Positions 14,056 to 22,907 of a stretch of 35,830 bases of DNA are shown piece after piece. The first letter of the stretch is position 1; each line of letters begins with the position of its first letter. Below the pieces are notes generated by a model. The model was given only the letters and a program-made list of their open reading frames with translations. It was not told the origin of the DNA and made no database searches. The DNA is from a virus: positions 1 through 35,830 of IMG/VR virus record IMGVR_UViG_3300009502_000015. One strand, 5' to 3'. Made by a program: the position numbers and the translations under genes.

Positions 14056-15435
14056 ATGAGCGCTAATCCAAATACAAATAATTTTAAGGAGACTTGGGAG
14101 AATGAGTACCAACTCACTCACTACAAGACTCCTTCTTATAAGGCAATCGCGGATGAATCCCTAAAGCCAATGCTTGAAAAAGGTCAGAAATTACACAGAA
14201 CTTATGACTCCGACTTCGTTGTCGAAGACATGGGAGGCGATGGTGGTTACAACAACCAAGCATGGACTGATTCCGACGAATACATCATCATCAACTACGT
14301 CAAAGATGTTTCGTTCTACATTAAAAAGCTCGATAAATTCCAAGCAAACTTGCCTCTCCAGATTCGAAAAGCTCGCAAGGCGATGAATAACTTGTTCTTG
14401 CAACTCGATGCAGATGTTCTCTATCAGGCATATTCTTATGCCGGGAATACTGTTGACGATGGTTCGATTGGTGGAACTGCCGGAAATGGAATTGCACTGT
14501 CAATTTCGAACGTGATCACTGTCTGTGCGGCCGCTGAAACTGCTCTTCGATTGTCAAATGTTATCTACGACCCAACGGCACAATTCTCTGGAGACTTCAA
14601 ACTCGACAGACAAGTAAATATGCCAGTGGCTATCGTTTCACCTCAGTTCTACTCAATCCTCGTGCAATACCTTGGTGGAAAGACCACTCAATTGGGCGAT
14701 AACGTTTCCAACTCCGGATATGTTGGAAAATACTTCGGATTTAACTTGTACGTTTCCAATAACCTCGCATGGACTGGACAGCTTGTCCTTACCACGAATC
14801 CAACCGCAAATGATTACTTCACACTTCTTTATGGGGTAACCCAGACCATTGGCGGAAGTGCAGTATCTCAAGCATTGAAATTTAAGTTTGTAGCAACTCC
14901 AACCAACCCGGGAGAACTTGTAGTCGGAACAGCGGCCGCTGATACCATCGCAAACGTGATCGCCGCTCTCTCCGCTCCTTATACTCAAATCGCGAATACT
15001 GCGACAACCGGCTATGTGCCTTGGGTAAAAAGTTCATTGACAACCACACAGATAAAATTCCTATCAAACTTGAGTGTGGCCGCAAATTCTTCTGTAGCAA
15101 CTGTATTGAACGTAACTGTTAAAGGATTCGGAAACGTGCCAGTTTACAAGAGTATGACTGCCGGTGGAAACATCTGGACGACAACTGCCCAAGTTCAACA
15201 CAATATCTTCGGAGTCAACAAATCAATTGCTGTTGTTCTACAGTACGGCCCAGACTTGGAAATCCTGCAATCCAATCCTGCTTCCGGTTCTAACAACTCC
15301 GGTCGTGTCGGTTGGGACTTTGTCACATGGTTCACTTACGGAATTAAAGTCTTCAACGACCAAGCTCCAATGCTTGTCGACGTGCAAATCATGACATCTA
15401 CATTCACGACAGCTCCAAACAACACCTTTAACTAA
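14056..15435 (+). CDS. Major capsid protein (HK97-like)
   Basis: A 459-residue protein after the scaffold gene. The N-terminal part is an extended arm followed by a helix with KKLDKFQANLPLQIRKARKAMNNLFLQLDADVLYQAY (spine-helix-like). VAIVSPQFYSILVQYLGG is the typical P-domain strand-helix of HK97-fold capsid proteins. Residues about 250-360 are Thr-, Ala- and Ser-rich with a beta pattern and look like an inserted surface domain. The C-terminal GRVGWDFVTWFTYGIKVFNDQAPMLVDVQ is a common capsid end. GC content is higher than in neighbours, in keeping with strong expression. Confidence 0.85.
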   Translation: MSANPNTNNFKETWENEYQLTHYKTPSYKAIADESLKPMLEKGQKLHRTYDSDFVVEDMGGDGGYNNQAWTDSDEYIIINYVKDVSFYIKKLDKFQANLPLQIRKARKAMNNLFLQLDADVLYQAYSYAGNTVDDGSIGGTAGNGIALSISNVITVCAAAETALRLSNVIYDPTAQFSGDFKLDRQVNMPVAIVSPQFYSILVQYLGGKTTQLGDNVSNSGYVGKYFGFNLYVSNNLAWTGQLVLTTNPTANDYFTLLYGVTQTIGGSAVSQALKFKFVATPTNPGELVVGTAAADTIANVIAALSAPYTQIANTATTGYVPWVKSSLTTTQIKFLSNLSVAANSSVATVLNVTVKGFGNVPVYKSMTAGGNIWTTTAQVQHNIFGVNKSIAVVLQYGPDLEILQSNPASGSNNSGRVGWDFVTWFTYGIKVFNDQAPMLVDVQIMTSTFTTAPNNTFN

Positions 15436-15449
15436 CCTTTATTTTCAAA

Positions 15450-15475
15450 CCCTCTCACTTCAACCTGTGGGAGGG
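15450..15475 (+). terminator. Hairpin after the capsid gene, no U tract
   Basis: CCCTCTCAC (15450-15458) pairs with GTGGGAGGG (15467-15475) with one G-T wobble, over an eight-base loop. It ends with GGAGAAAA and lacks the T run of a rho-independent terminator. It may stabilise the capsid transcript or cause partial termination. Confidence 0.45.
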
Positions 15476-15483
15476 GGAGAAAA

Positions 15484-15523
15484 TATAAAAGTCGATTTAT
15501 AAATTTAATCAAATTATAAAAAC
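15484..15523 (+). promoter_or_regulatory. Leader of the decoration-protein gene
   Basis: TATAAA (15484-15489) is directly followed by AGTCGA (15490-15495), a one-base-shorter form of the AGGTCGA leader element, ending 28 bases before ATG 15524. A second TTATAAA lies near 15500. No Shine-Dalgarno. Confidence 0.35.
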
Positions 15524-16162
15524 ATGGAAAATGAAATAGAAGTAGGATTGTCTCAGAGACTAAATGGAGCAGATGGATATCTGCTATATGCTGACTGCAT
15601 CGGCGCACCAGCTACTTATTGTACAGAGGCATCAAAATACGCCGTAGGGTGTATTCTCTTCCAAAGAGATTCATCAACTCTTTATACAACTGTCATCTGG
15701 AAAAATACAGGAACTGTCGCTTCTCCGACATGGACTCAGCAAGGTGTTGCGGCTCCTATTGCCGCCGGGTCAACAAAAACATTGTTAGCTCCACAAAGTG
15801 GATCAACAATTTTACTTGATACTGCAACTGGTTCAGTAGTAACTCTTCCGGCTCCAACAGTAGGGCTACGATTTACATTCATAGTGAGTGTAACTGTCAC
15901 ATCAAATAGTCACAAAGTTATCACAAACGCAGGTACAGTTTATATGGTGGGTATGGTAGCTTTGATGGAAGCCGCCGCAACCTCTGCTGTTGGATGTCTA
16001 TTCAACGGAACATCACACGTTGCTATTACCATGAATGGAACGACTACTGGTGGAATCATCGGAACTCGTTTCACATTGGAGTGTATCTCTACTACAGTTT
16101 GGGAACTCTCAGGTCTTGTAGCAGGATCAGGTTCACTTACAACTCCGGCCGCAACAAGCTAG
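15524..16162 (+). CDS. Putative capsid decoration or minor head protein
   Basis: A 212-residue, beta-rich protein with many Thr, Ser, Val and Gly and few charges. It lies right after the capsid gene, where phage cement or decoration proteins are common. The stretch TVASPTWTQQGVAAPIAAG followed by STILLDTATGSVVTLPAPTVGLRFTFIVSV looks like repeated strand pairs of a trimeric beta barrel, as also found in head or tail fibre domains. No specific family is recognised; a fibre role is the main alternative. Confidence 0.6.
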   Translation: MENEIEVGLSQRLNGADGYLLYADCIGAPATYCTEASKYAVGCILFQRDSSTLYTTVIWKNTGTVASPTWTQQGVAAPIAAGSTKTLLAPQSGSTILLDTATGSVVTLPAPTVGLRFTFIVSVTVTSNSHKVITNAGTVYMVGMVALMEAAATSAVGCLFNGTSHVAITMNGTTTGGIIGTRFTLECISTTVWELSGLVAGSGSLTTPAATS

Positions 16163-16172
16163 TCTATTCACT

Positions 16173-16192
16173 CTCTCCTTTTATGAGGAGAG
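16173..16192 (+). promoter_or_regulatory. Hairpin before the collagen-like gene
   Basis: CTCTCCT (16173-16179) pairs with AGGAGAG (16186-16192) around a six-base loop. The 3' arm and the bases after it (AGGGATGAGGAG) contain Shine-Dalgarno-like sequence, so folding could hide a ribosome site. It is not followed by a T run. The gene's own ATG is at 16213. Confidence 0.45.
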
Positions 16193-16212
16193 GGATGAGG
16201 AGATTAAATTTT

Positions 16213-16896
16213 ATGATAAGCAAAACACAAACATATTTAAAAAATCAAAAAGAAATTGCTCTTGAAAAAGAAAAGAGAAGTAAATTAATTGACGAAGTCG
16301 TGGCCGTAATGAAAGAGACAAAGACGGAAGAAAAACCAATTGAAAATAAAATAGTAAAAGTAAAAGAATATATTTCAACAAGGCAAGGGAGACCGGGGAG
16401 AGACGGGAAAAACGGCAGAGACGGGAAGAATGGAACTGATGGAAAAAAGGGAGAAAAAGGTGATCGTGGAGAAAAAGGGGAAAACGGCAAAAATGGCCGT
16501 AATGGAGATAACGGAAAGGATGCGGTACTTCCTAACCTTTACACCCTCGCCATCAACACCATCAACGTTATAGAAGCTTTAGAGGGGGAAGATAGGATAG
16601 ATGCTAGAGCATTTAAGAATTTACACAAAATAATCAGAGAAATAGGTATCCAACAAGGGTGGGGCCAAGGTTACGGAGCAGGAGGGCAAGCAGTTATAAA
16701 TTTTATAGAAAACGAAGTAGTTCCCGGAATAGATAAAACGTGGGTGCTCTCAACAATGCCAATCACTGGATCCGTAAAATTATTCGCAAATGGACAAAGA
16801 CTTACAGAGACAGTGGACTACACTATCGAGAAAAGGAGAGTGACGACATTACAAAATTGGGATGCAGGGACAATCCTTGCAGACTATCGAGTATGA
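16213..16896 (+). CDS. Collagen-like tail fibre / surface protein
   Basis: A 227-residue protein. Residues 1-55 are helical and charged, likely a trimerising coiled coil. Residues 59-103 are fifteen uninterrupted Gly-X-Y triplets, rich in KN, RD and EK pairs, which would form a collagen triple helix. The C-terminal region contains GQGYGAGGQAVINFI and a beta-rich end (KLFANGQRLTETVDYTIEKRRVTT) similar to fibre tip strands. Collagen stalks are known in phage tail fibres. ATG 16213 is preferred over earlier in-frame codons because those lie inside the decoration gene. It ends at ATGA, overlapping the next start. Confidence 0.75.
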   Translation: MISKTQTYLKNQKEIALEKEKRSKLIDEVVAVMKETKTEEKPIENKIVKVKEYISTRQGRPGRDGKNGRDGKNGTDGKKGEKGDRGEKGENGKNGRNGDNGKDAVLPNLYTLAINTINVIEALEGEDRIDARAFKNLHKIIREIGIQQGWGQGYGAGGQAVINFIENEVVPGIDKTWVLSTMPITGSVKLFANGQRLTETVDYTIEKRRVTTLQNWDAGTILADYRV

Positions 16897-18095
16897 AAAA
16901 ACTTTTAAAATATATTTTTATAGCATTGCTTGCACTAGGAATTGGAACAACTGGCGCTCATGCACTTTCAACATTACTCCCACAGCAAGGTGGTACCGGA
17001 ATCGGAACAGCAACATCTGGCGATGTCGGGAAAGTTTTAACTGTCTCAAATAATGCACCTTTTACTTACACACTAAGCTCCCCGACTGGTGGTGGATATT
17101 GGTCTCGTGATGCAGTAAACGGAAGATTATATCCATCAACACTAACTGATAAAGTTGGTTTAGGTTCTACTCTAGTAGGAGAAACTTTTAGTGAAAGACT
17201 TTTAGTATTAAATACTAGTGGAGCATTAGCTAACACTATTTTTGCTACAAATGATTTTGTTGGTGGAAGTACTGGAACAGTTTTTAGAGTAGGTTTTGGT
17301 TCAGCAACAAGAAATAGCTATGCTGTTTTTGATACTTTTACAAATGGCGGAAATTCTCTTGGTAATTTAGTCTTTAATCCTTTAGGGGGAAATATTGGAG
17401 CATTTGGAACTGATAATGTTTTTCAAAACAATAAAGCATTTTTTGTAGGAAGTGGAAACCAAGACACAACAACAACAACTCCATTTGACTCAAGAAATGT
17501 TGGATTTGGAAGTGGGCATATTTTTAATGACTCAATAGATTGTTTTACTTCAGGAACAGGAAATGAATTTGATGGTGCAGTTCAATCACAAATTTTTGGT
17601 GCATATAATATCTTATCAGGACAAGGGAGTTTTGTAGCAGGATTTGGAAATACTGTTGCAGGTTCTAGTGGTGTAGCTCTTGGTGGAGCAGTATATATTT
17701 ATGCAGAAAACGCAGTAGCAATAGGTTCTCAATCGTCAGTATATGGATTTAATGGAACTGCTATTTCTGGTGGAACTGCAAATGGAGCATTTTCTCTTGC
17801 TATGTTGTCTAATGGAATAGCGAACGGAAATTATTCTATTGCAATAGATGGAACAGCAACTAAAGATTACGAGGTATCTATCAAAGATAAAATTTACATA
17901 GATGGTGATACTTCAAATGTAGGAATAAATACAAACAGTGCTGTTTCTCTTTTTACAATCCACGCAGGTGATATTGAAGTAGAAGATTTGGGTGGAACAG
18001 CAGGAACATCAGGATTAATTTTAACAAGCCCAAATGGAACAAGATACCGAATTAAAGTCAGTGATTTAGGTATATTATCAACAGTCGCAATTTAA
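16893..18095 (+). CDS. Signal-peptide adhesin with YadA-head-like repeats
   Basis: A 400-residue protein starting at an ATGA overlap. Residues 1-24 form a clear Sec signal peptide (basic start, hydrophobic core, Ala-His-Ala). LLPQQGGTGIGTATSGDVGKVL follows, a segment common at the start of phage and prophage fibre domains. The middle and C-terminal parts repeat short Gly-Asn-Ser motifs such as AVAIGSQSSVYGFNGTAISGG and NGIANGNYSIAIDG, like YadA-head coils. The C-terminus (FTIHAGDIEVEDLGG) resembles fibre tips. A fibre with an export signal is unusual: either it is displayed on the host surface or the signal is a remnant of its source. Confidence 0.7.
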   Translation: MKKLLKYIFIALLALGIGTTGAHALSTLLPQQGGTGIGTATSGDVGKVLTVSNNAPFTYTLSSPTGGGYWSRDAVNGRLYPSTLTDKVGLGSTLVGETFSERLLVLNTSGALANTIFATNDFVGGSTGTVFRVGFGSATRNSYAVFDTFTNGGNSLGNLVFNPLGGNIGAFGTDNVFQNNKAFFVGSGNQDTTTTTPFDSRNVGFGSGHIFNDSIDCFTSGTGNEFDGAVQSQIFGAYNILSGQGSFVAGFGNTVAGSSGVALGGAVYIYAENAVAIGSQSSVYGFNGTAISGGTANGAFSLAMLSNGIANGNYSIAIDGTATKDYEVSIKDKIYIDGDTSNVGINTNSAVSLFTIHAGDIEVEDLGGTAGTSGLILTSPNGTRYRIKVSDLGILSTVAI

Positions 18096-18109
18096 GTTAT
18101 AATAAATTT
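18096..18109 (+). promoter_or_regulatory. -10 element six bases before 18110
   Basis: TATAAT at 18098-18103 is followed by AAATTT and ATG at 18110. This is the same spacing as at the other leaderless candidates. It begins directly after the adhesin stop (18095). Confidence 0.5.
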
Positions 18110-18337
18110 ATGTATCAAGCAAAAAAAAATGAAGACGGAAAAATAGAATTATTTAAAATAGTAGAAATGACCAACACTGATGGGGAACAGGTTGAAATTT
18201 CTCAATCTTTAGGTTTTGTTTCTTTGGATATTTTAAATATGCAAAAGACAAATGAAACAAAATTACTTACTCAAATACAAAATAAACTAGAAGATGTAAA
18301 TGCAAAGATATTAGCAGTTAATAATGTGGATAATTAG
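18110..18337 (+). CDS. Small coiled-coil protein, 75 aa
   Basis: N-terminal strands (YQAKKNEDGKIELFKIVEMTN) followed by a helix (LDILNMQKTNETKLLTQIQNKLEDVNAKIL). It may be a small chaperone or a tail accessory protein. Its last codons contain TGTGGATAA, the reverse complement of a DnaA box, probably by chance. It overlaps a possible 18324 start of the next gene. Confidence 0.6.
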   Translation: MYQAKKNEDGKIELFKIVEMTNTDGEQVEISQSLGFVSLDILNMQKTNETKLLTQIQNKLEDVNAKILAVNNVDN

Positions 18338-18338
18338 A

Positions 18339-18626
18339 ATGGAATCACAACAAGAAACAAATGATAGTCAAGCAATAAAAAATGAAGAAAATACTTTCTT
18401 TAAGTGGATAGTTGGAATTTTAATTGGTATAATACTTACTTTCATAGGAGTATTTTATACTTCTCTAACTTTAAAAGATACAAACGCAGATACTAGAATT
18501 ACTACTTTAGAAGAATCAACTAAATCACAAAATACCCAAAATGCTTTAATACTTCAAAATATGCAATCAAATATTTATTTATTATGTAAAAGTCAAAATG
18601 CGGACTGCATTCCACCATTAAAATAA
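18339..18626 (+). CDS. Single-span membrane protein, possibly lysis-related
   Basis: A 95-residue protein from ATG 18339 (an in-frame ATG at 18324 would add five residues). Residues about 26-45 are a strong membrane segment (FKWIVGILIGIILTFIGVFY). The C-terminal part is a coiled coil with two Cys near the end. It precedes the peptidase-endolysin gene, so a holin-like or spanin-like function is possible, but a clear holin exists at 32409. Confidence 0.6.
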   Translation: MESQQETNDSQAIKNEENTFFKWIVGILIGIILTFIGVFYTSLTLKDTNADTRITTLEESTKSQNTQNALILQNMQSNIYLLCKSQNADCIPPLK

Positions 18627-18627
18627 T

Positions 18628-18789
18628 ATGAAAATACTTATCTTACAAAAAGGATATAGAGATGTTTGCAAAGACATAAAGGGAATAAAAGAGAATCACC
18701 TAGCTCATATTCAAGCAGATATTAGCAACATAAATATTAATCTAGCCGGGATTAATAAAACACTAGAATTTTTAACAAAAGAGAGATGA
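18628..18789 (+). CDS. Small helical protein, 53 aa
   Basis: Starts one base after the previous stop and ends in an ATGA overlap with the endolysin gene. The sequence MKILILQKGYRDVCKDIKGIKE and an alternating hydrophobic stretch (HIQADISNININLAGINKTLEFL) suggest a short coiled coil. No family is recognised. Tight packing supports it. Confidence 0.55.
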   Translation: MKILILQKGYRDVCKDIKGIKENHLAHIQADISNININLAGINKTLEFLTKER

Positions 18790-19697
18790 AACAAACAGGA
18801 TTTTTATTTAAACTAAAAAAAACAGACTACATTACAGGAGCATCTCCTCTGACTTCTATTGATGTACACGAATCAGGAGACTGGCGTGCCTTTCTTCCAG
18901 AGGGAGAAAAACAATATAAATACGCAACGTTTGACACAATGTCGTGCTCCACTTTTTCTGCACTTAATATCGTAGAGACTTGGTTGAATTGGTTTATTGC
19001 GAACGACAAACTAAGTGCTTCACAATTAGAAACGATAAACAAATTAGGATTTTATAAAAACGGAAAGTTCAATGCGAGTGATCGCTTCACTGCTATCATG
19101 TCAGGGACAACTCATCAAGGTAATTATTTTCAAAACGTGTGGGACAGCATTCGTCACGATGGACTTCTCCCAGAGGTAGACTTTCCATTTGGAGGAAATA
19201 GTTGGGAAGAATATCATGACCCAAAAAATATCACAGAAGAAATGACGGAAAAAGCAAAAAAAATACTAGATATTTTAAACTTTTCATATGAATGGGTAGC
19301 AATGACTCCAGATAACTCAGAGCTTATTCTTCCGGCACTTAAGCAATCACCACTTCACATCGCAATCCCAGTACCGGGGACTCATGCAGTAGAACAAGTA
19401 GCCGTCGGTTATTATTTTGACAGCTATGAGCCGTACGTCAAAGAAATAGATACTCCAATAAATTACATCATGAAAGTCATTGGAACAGTGAAACCATCCA
19501 GATATGTTTTTACAAGAAGCATGAAAATAGGAGATAGAGGAGAAGATGTTGAACAGTTGCAAATAAAATTCGGAATAAAACCAACGGGATTTTTTTATAA
19601 GATGACTCAATCAGCAGTGAGAGTGTTTCAAAGAAAAAATGGTTTACAAGTTGACGGCATTGTCGGGCCGAAAACATTAAAAGCATTAAATAAATAA
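18786..19697 (+). CDS. Papain-like cysteine peptidase with peptidoglycan-binding domain (endolysin)
   Basis: A 303-residue protein. Residues about 15-235 have the order of a C1-type cysteine peptidase: Cys54 in TMSCSTFSALNIVETW as probable nucleophile, His200 in GTHAVEQVAVGYY as catalytic His, and an Asp/Asn-containing strand after it. Residues 246-302 (MKIGDRGEDVEQLQIKFG..TQSAVRVFQRKNGLQVDGIVGPKTLKALN) are a PG_binding_1 domain. It probably cleaves peptidoglycan peptides at lysis or entry. No signal peptide, so it would need a holin or be carried in the virion. It overlaps the preceding small gene by four bases. Confidence 0.75.
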   Translation: MKQTGFLFKLKKTDYITGASPLTSIDVHESGDWRAFLPEGEKQYKYATFDTMSCSTFSALNIVETWLNWFIANDKLSASQLETINKLGFYKNGKFNASDRFTAIMSGTTHQGNYFQNVWDSIRHDGLLPEVDFPFGGNSWEEYHDPKNITEEMTEKAKKILDILNFSYEWVAMTPDNSELILPALKQSPLHIAIPVPGTHAVEQVAVGYYFDSYEPYVKEIDTPINYIMKVIGTVKPSRYVFTRSMKIGDRGEDVEQLQIKFGIKPTGFFYKMTQSAVRVFQRKNGLQVDGIVGPKTLKALNK

Positions 19698-19698
19698 T

Positions 19699-20400
19699 AT
19701 GGACGGACAAGCAATAGTAGATTTAGTAACAAAAATATTGGGGGGAGAAGCTCCAGACGAAACATATATTCTCCAATTAATTAATCTCTCGAAGATGAAG
19801 TACGAGCGCAAACGTCCTTGGAAAGTTTTAGTTGCACTCGATAAAGCTGACACAGTGAGTGGCTCAAGTACATATTTAGTAGCACACGACACTCCTGACA
19901 ATTTTAGAAGATATGTCGGAGAAAGTTCCTTGTCTCAAGGACTCATTATTTTATTTGATGGAGCAAATGATATTCAATATTTAACCGAAGTACCATTTGA
20001 AAAAATACTAGAATACAAAGACGAGTTCGGACACTTTGCAGTAGACTATGGAAGCCAAAAATTTTATATCACAGGAATAGTACCGGGAAACTACAAAATT
20101 TATCAATATTTTATTCAGAAAACAGATCCAATAACTCTAGCAACATCATGGGGAAATTTCGATAGCGACTACCATCCAATACTTGCCTTTGATGCGGCCG
20201 CTCACTGGAGACTTGGTACTGATTGGGATGATGTGAATGCACGAAATGCCGATGACAATGGGAGAATGGCAGACCAAATCTACGAAGCAATGGCGAGTGA
20301 AGATGCGGAGATGGCGATATCCGCAGTTAATAATATAGATTATCCTGTAGGAAATAACAGAGGAAATACTGGCATTGGCCCAAGAGGAGTAAGAGGATAA
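19699..20400 (+). CDS. Putative head-tail connector / tail tubular A-like protein
   Basis: A 233-residue protein. The helical N-terminus (QAIVDLVTKILGGEAPDETYILQLINLSKMKYE) and late region (HPILAFDAAAHWRLGTDWDDVNARNADDNGRMADQIYEAM) match the helical framework of gp4/gp11-like adaptor proteins that plug the portal in podoviruses. The middle is beta-rich. It is followed one base after its stop by the large nozzle-like protein. No diagnostic motif; the call is by position and fold pattern. Confidence 0.6.
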   Translation: MDGQAIVDLVTKILGGEAPDETYILQLINLSKMKYERKRPWKVLVALDKADTVSGSSTYLVAHDTPDNFRRYVGESSLSQGLIILFDGANDIQYLTEVPFEKILEYKDEFGHFAVDYGSQKFYITGIVPGNYKIYQYFIQKTDPITLATSWGNFDSDYHPILAFDAAAHWRLGTDWDDVNARNADDNGRMADQIYEAMASEDAEMAISAVNNIDYPVGNNRGNTGIGPRGVRG

Positions 20401-20401
20401 C

Positions 20402-22870
20402 ATGGCAAAAGGAAAAGGAAAAATAATCCCTCCATACGTGATAGGAGACCTAACACATACTTGGGGAGGGTTGAATACTTCAAAATCAGATACTAGATTT
20501 TTAGAACGTGGCGAAAGCTTTGACTCTTTAAATTGGATAACTGGAACACAAAAAGATAACATTCAACTCCGAAGAGGAAAACAACTTATTGGGCAAACTA
20601 ATAGGAACGGAAACCCCGTCACAGGCCTTGGAGTTGGTGTTTTAAACAACGGAAATGAGGTTCCATTTTTTACTTACGATAGAAAGATAATGATTTATGA
20701 CAAGAATATTGAATTAATTGATTACTATTTTAATAGTCAAAGTACCGACGACCAAGCATTGAGCGACGACATAAAAGGAGCCGCTCAAACATTTACTGTA
20801 TTAAAAAAAATACAAATAGACTTCTGTAAATTCTCTTTAAAAAAAGTTGGGTCTCCAGTAGGTAATGCAGTGGCAAAAATTTATAATATCTCTGGAACAT
20901 TTGGAACCGATGCAATACCAAGTGGTATACCACTAGCTACATCTGACCCTTTTGATATTTCAACTATCACAACACTTTACTCTCTTTATTCGTTTAAATT
21001 TACTGGACTAAATAAAATAACATTAAACGAGGGACAGTATGCCGTCTCAATTGAATATCCAAATACAGCATCGGTTGATTTTATTATAGTCGGGAGTAGT
21101 CTTGAAACCCCCGGACACTCAGGAAATGCATCTGCTTTAATTTCTGGCAGTTGGTATGACTTAGGTTTATTCTATGATTTATATTTTTATGTTTTTGGAG
21201 TTGGAAGTGGAGGAGATACTGTCGAAGTAAACACTACAGACATACTACCAATTAAGGCAAAAGGTGAAGACGTAAACATAGTTCCATACTCAAACCTAGC
21301 CGGTTCTTTTATGTATTTAACATCGCCCAATTCTTCTATTTATAAAATAAATGTGGCGAACCCAAAAGACGTGGTAGACCAAGTAATGGATACCTTTAGA
21401 TTTATATTTGAAAGAAGTTACCAAAGCAGAATGTTTGCAGTAGGAAGAAATGGAAACACAAAGGACTCCAAGGATCCAACGGGAGTATATATGTCATGGA
21501 CGGATAGGCAATTATTGAGCGACTACCCCGCAGAAACGACTCAAGGAACACTATTTACAGCAGACGGAATACTAAAAACTTTTACAGGAACTTTGACAGT
21601 GCCTGCTAAAAATACAATTTTTTACATCAGCATAACCACAGGCGCAGGGACAGAAAAATTCTTTGATGATGGATGTGGAAACTTAAATTCTAATTTAGGA
21701 GGAACTGGCACAATTAATTATGCCACAGGAGATTTTGTGATTAATTTCTTTACTGCTCCGCTAGCAGGAGAAATCGGTACTGCAACATTCAACACAGAAG
21801 ATGCTACAAGCAAAGGAGTATGCGATTTCTCATTTAACACAGCGACTCGAGTACCATTCACGGGCGAAACCTTAAGACAAGATGATGCAGGAGGAAATGC
21901 AAAAGCGGTGTTCCCTTTCAATGGAGTTGAATATTGCTTCCACATTTTAAAAACTTGGCAGTTGACACTCGCAACAGATGACAAATCTTTTGACAACTTG
22001 CCATACTACGAACAGATAGGAATTCCAAATTCACGTGCCGCCTTTCCAAAAGGTTCAGGAGTATTATTTTTGAATAATTCAAACCCGGGAAACCCAACCC
22101 TTTCAATTTTAGAAATAAAAGCGGCAGGAAATAATCTAACAATAGTACCAACAAAACTCTCTGAAGACTATCTCGATTTAACTACATTTGGGTTTGACCA
22201 TGCTGTTATTTTTAATTGGGGAGACTACGATATTGTTTGTTGTGCTAATTTACAAAATGGAAAAATAAATAATTACAATGATGTATTTTTTATACGAGAT
22301 ACAACCTCTGAGTTGTGGAGCAAACTAGACTATGGGTCAACTGCATTGTCAGTTTTTTATGGTGCTCTAATTTCTGGAGACTCTCTATCCCCAAACATTT
22401 ATACTTTATTTTCTGGCTTCGATGACGACGGAGAAGTGATACAAAATTACTGGAACAATGGATATACAAACCTAGATATTCCGGGCATGAAAAAAGTAGG
22501 ATACTTTAACATACAAGGACTCATCCAACCATCACAAAAAATAAAAGTATCTTATTCACTCGATAGTGGAGCATATATAGATGTTTTCGAAATAGACGGA
22601 GCATCAAATTATGTAAATAAATCATCGCCAATTGGAATAGGTTCGTTCACTATTGGAGAAAATATAATCGGTGGAGAGGGTGATGGAAACGCAACGGCTA
22701 ACGAGTTCGAAATAGACATTCCTGTTCACACAGATTTATTCGAATACATATCATTCAGATTAGAAGCAACTGATGTCGGATATGCTCAAATAAATAAATT
22801 TGCTTATAAAGATATTCGGTTTAAGCGAAGAAGAATCATCCAATTCGCTGACCCCGAAATTAACAACTAG
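20402..22870 (+). CDS. Nozzle-like tail protein (tail tubular B / stabilisation type)
   Basis: An 822-residue beta-rich protein. The N-terminus (DLTHTWGGLNTSKSDTRFLERGESFDSLNWITG..IQLRRGKQLIG) is the GGLN....L..GE..D..N pattern of podovirus tail nozzle or stabilisation proteins, which start with a beta-propeller ring. Many short strands, Ser- and Thr-rich loops and Gly-Asp turns continue to the C-terminus. The middle (about 340-440) may be a carbohydrate-binding-like insertion. It would form the distal tube below the connector. The C-terminal RFKRRRIIQFADPEINN is basic. Confidence 0.68.
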   Translation: MAKGKGKIIPPYVIGDLTHTWGGLNTSKSDTRFLERGESFDSLNWITGTQKDNIQLRRGKQLIGQTNRNGNPVTGLGVGVLNNGNEVPFFTYDRKIMIYDKNIELIDYYFNSQSTDDQALSDDIKGAAQTFTVLKKIQIDFCKFSLKKVGSPVGNAVAKIYNISGTFGTDAIPSGIPLATSDPFDISTITTLYSLYSFKFTGLNKITLNEGQYAVSIEYPNTASVDFIIVGSSLETPGHSGNASALISGSWYDLGLFYDLYFYVFGVGSGGDTVEVNTTDILPIKAKGEDVNIVPYSNLAGSFMYLTSPNSSIYKINVANPKDVVDQVMDTFRFIFERSYQSRMFAVGRNGNTKDSKDPTGVYMSWTDRQLLSDYPAETTQGTLFTADGILKTFTGTLTVPAKNTIFYISITTGAGTEKFFDDGCGNLNSNLGGTGTINYATGDFVINFFTAPLAGEIGTATFNTEDATSKGVCDFSFNTATRVPFTGETLRQDDAGGNAKAVFPFNGVEYCFHILKTWQLTLATDDKSFDNLPYYEQIGIPNSRAAFPKGSGVLFLNNSNPGNPTLSILEIKAAGNNLTIVPTKLSEDYLDLTTFGFDHAVIFNWGDYDIVCCANLQNGKINNYNDVFFIRDTTSELWSKLDYGSTALSVFYGALISGDSLSPNIYTLFSGFDDDGEVIQNYWNNGYTNLDIPGMKKVGYFNIQGLIQPSQKIKVSYSLDSGAYIDVFEIDGASNYVNKSSPIGIGSFTIGENIIGGEGDGNATANEFEIDIPVHTDLFEYISFRLEATDVGYAQINKFAYKDIRFKRRRIIQFADPEINN

Positions 22871-22874
22871 GTCG

Positions 22875-22907
22875 TTTGCATTAAAAAATAAGTGGTATAA
22901 TAAAAAT
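22875..22907 (+). promoter_or_regulatory. Extended -10 promoter of the second adhesin
   Basis: TATAAT at 22896-22901 with TGG just upstream is an extended -10. TTTGCA at 22875-22880 may be a weak -35 (15-base spacer). ATG 22908 follows the -10 by exactly six bases, so the mRNA would be leaderless. AGGTCG sits at 22869-22874, overlapping the previous stop. Confidence 0.55.

Noticed and set aside
15450-15475. A rho-independent terminator after the capsid gene
   Set aside because: The stem is good but is followed by GGAGAAAA, with no T run; it is listed only as a hairpin with low confidence as a terminator.
18326-18334. A fourth DnaA box on the minus strand
   Set aside because: It lies at the end of a coding region, in the opposite direction, with no promoter at the fixed spacing; chance is likely.
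14531-20204. Three NotI-type GCGGCCGC sites (near 14531, 14935 and 20198)
   Set aside because: They occur in coding sequence and fit Ala- and Gly-rich codon runs; there is no spacing or context suggesting a function.
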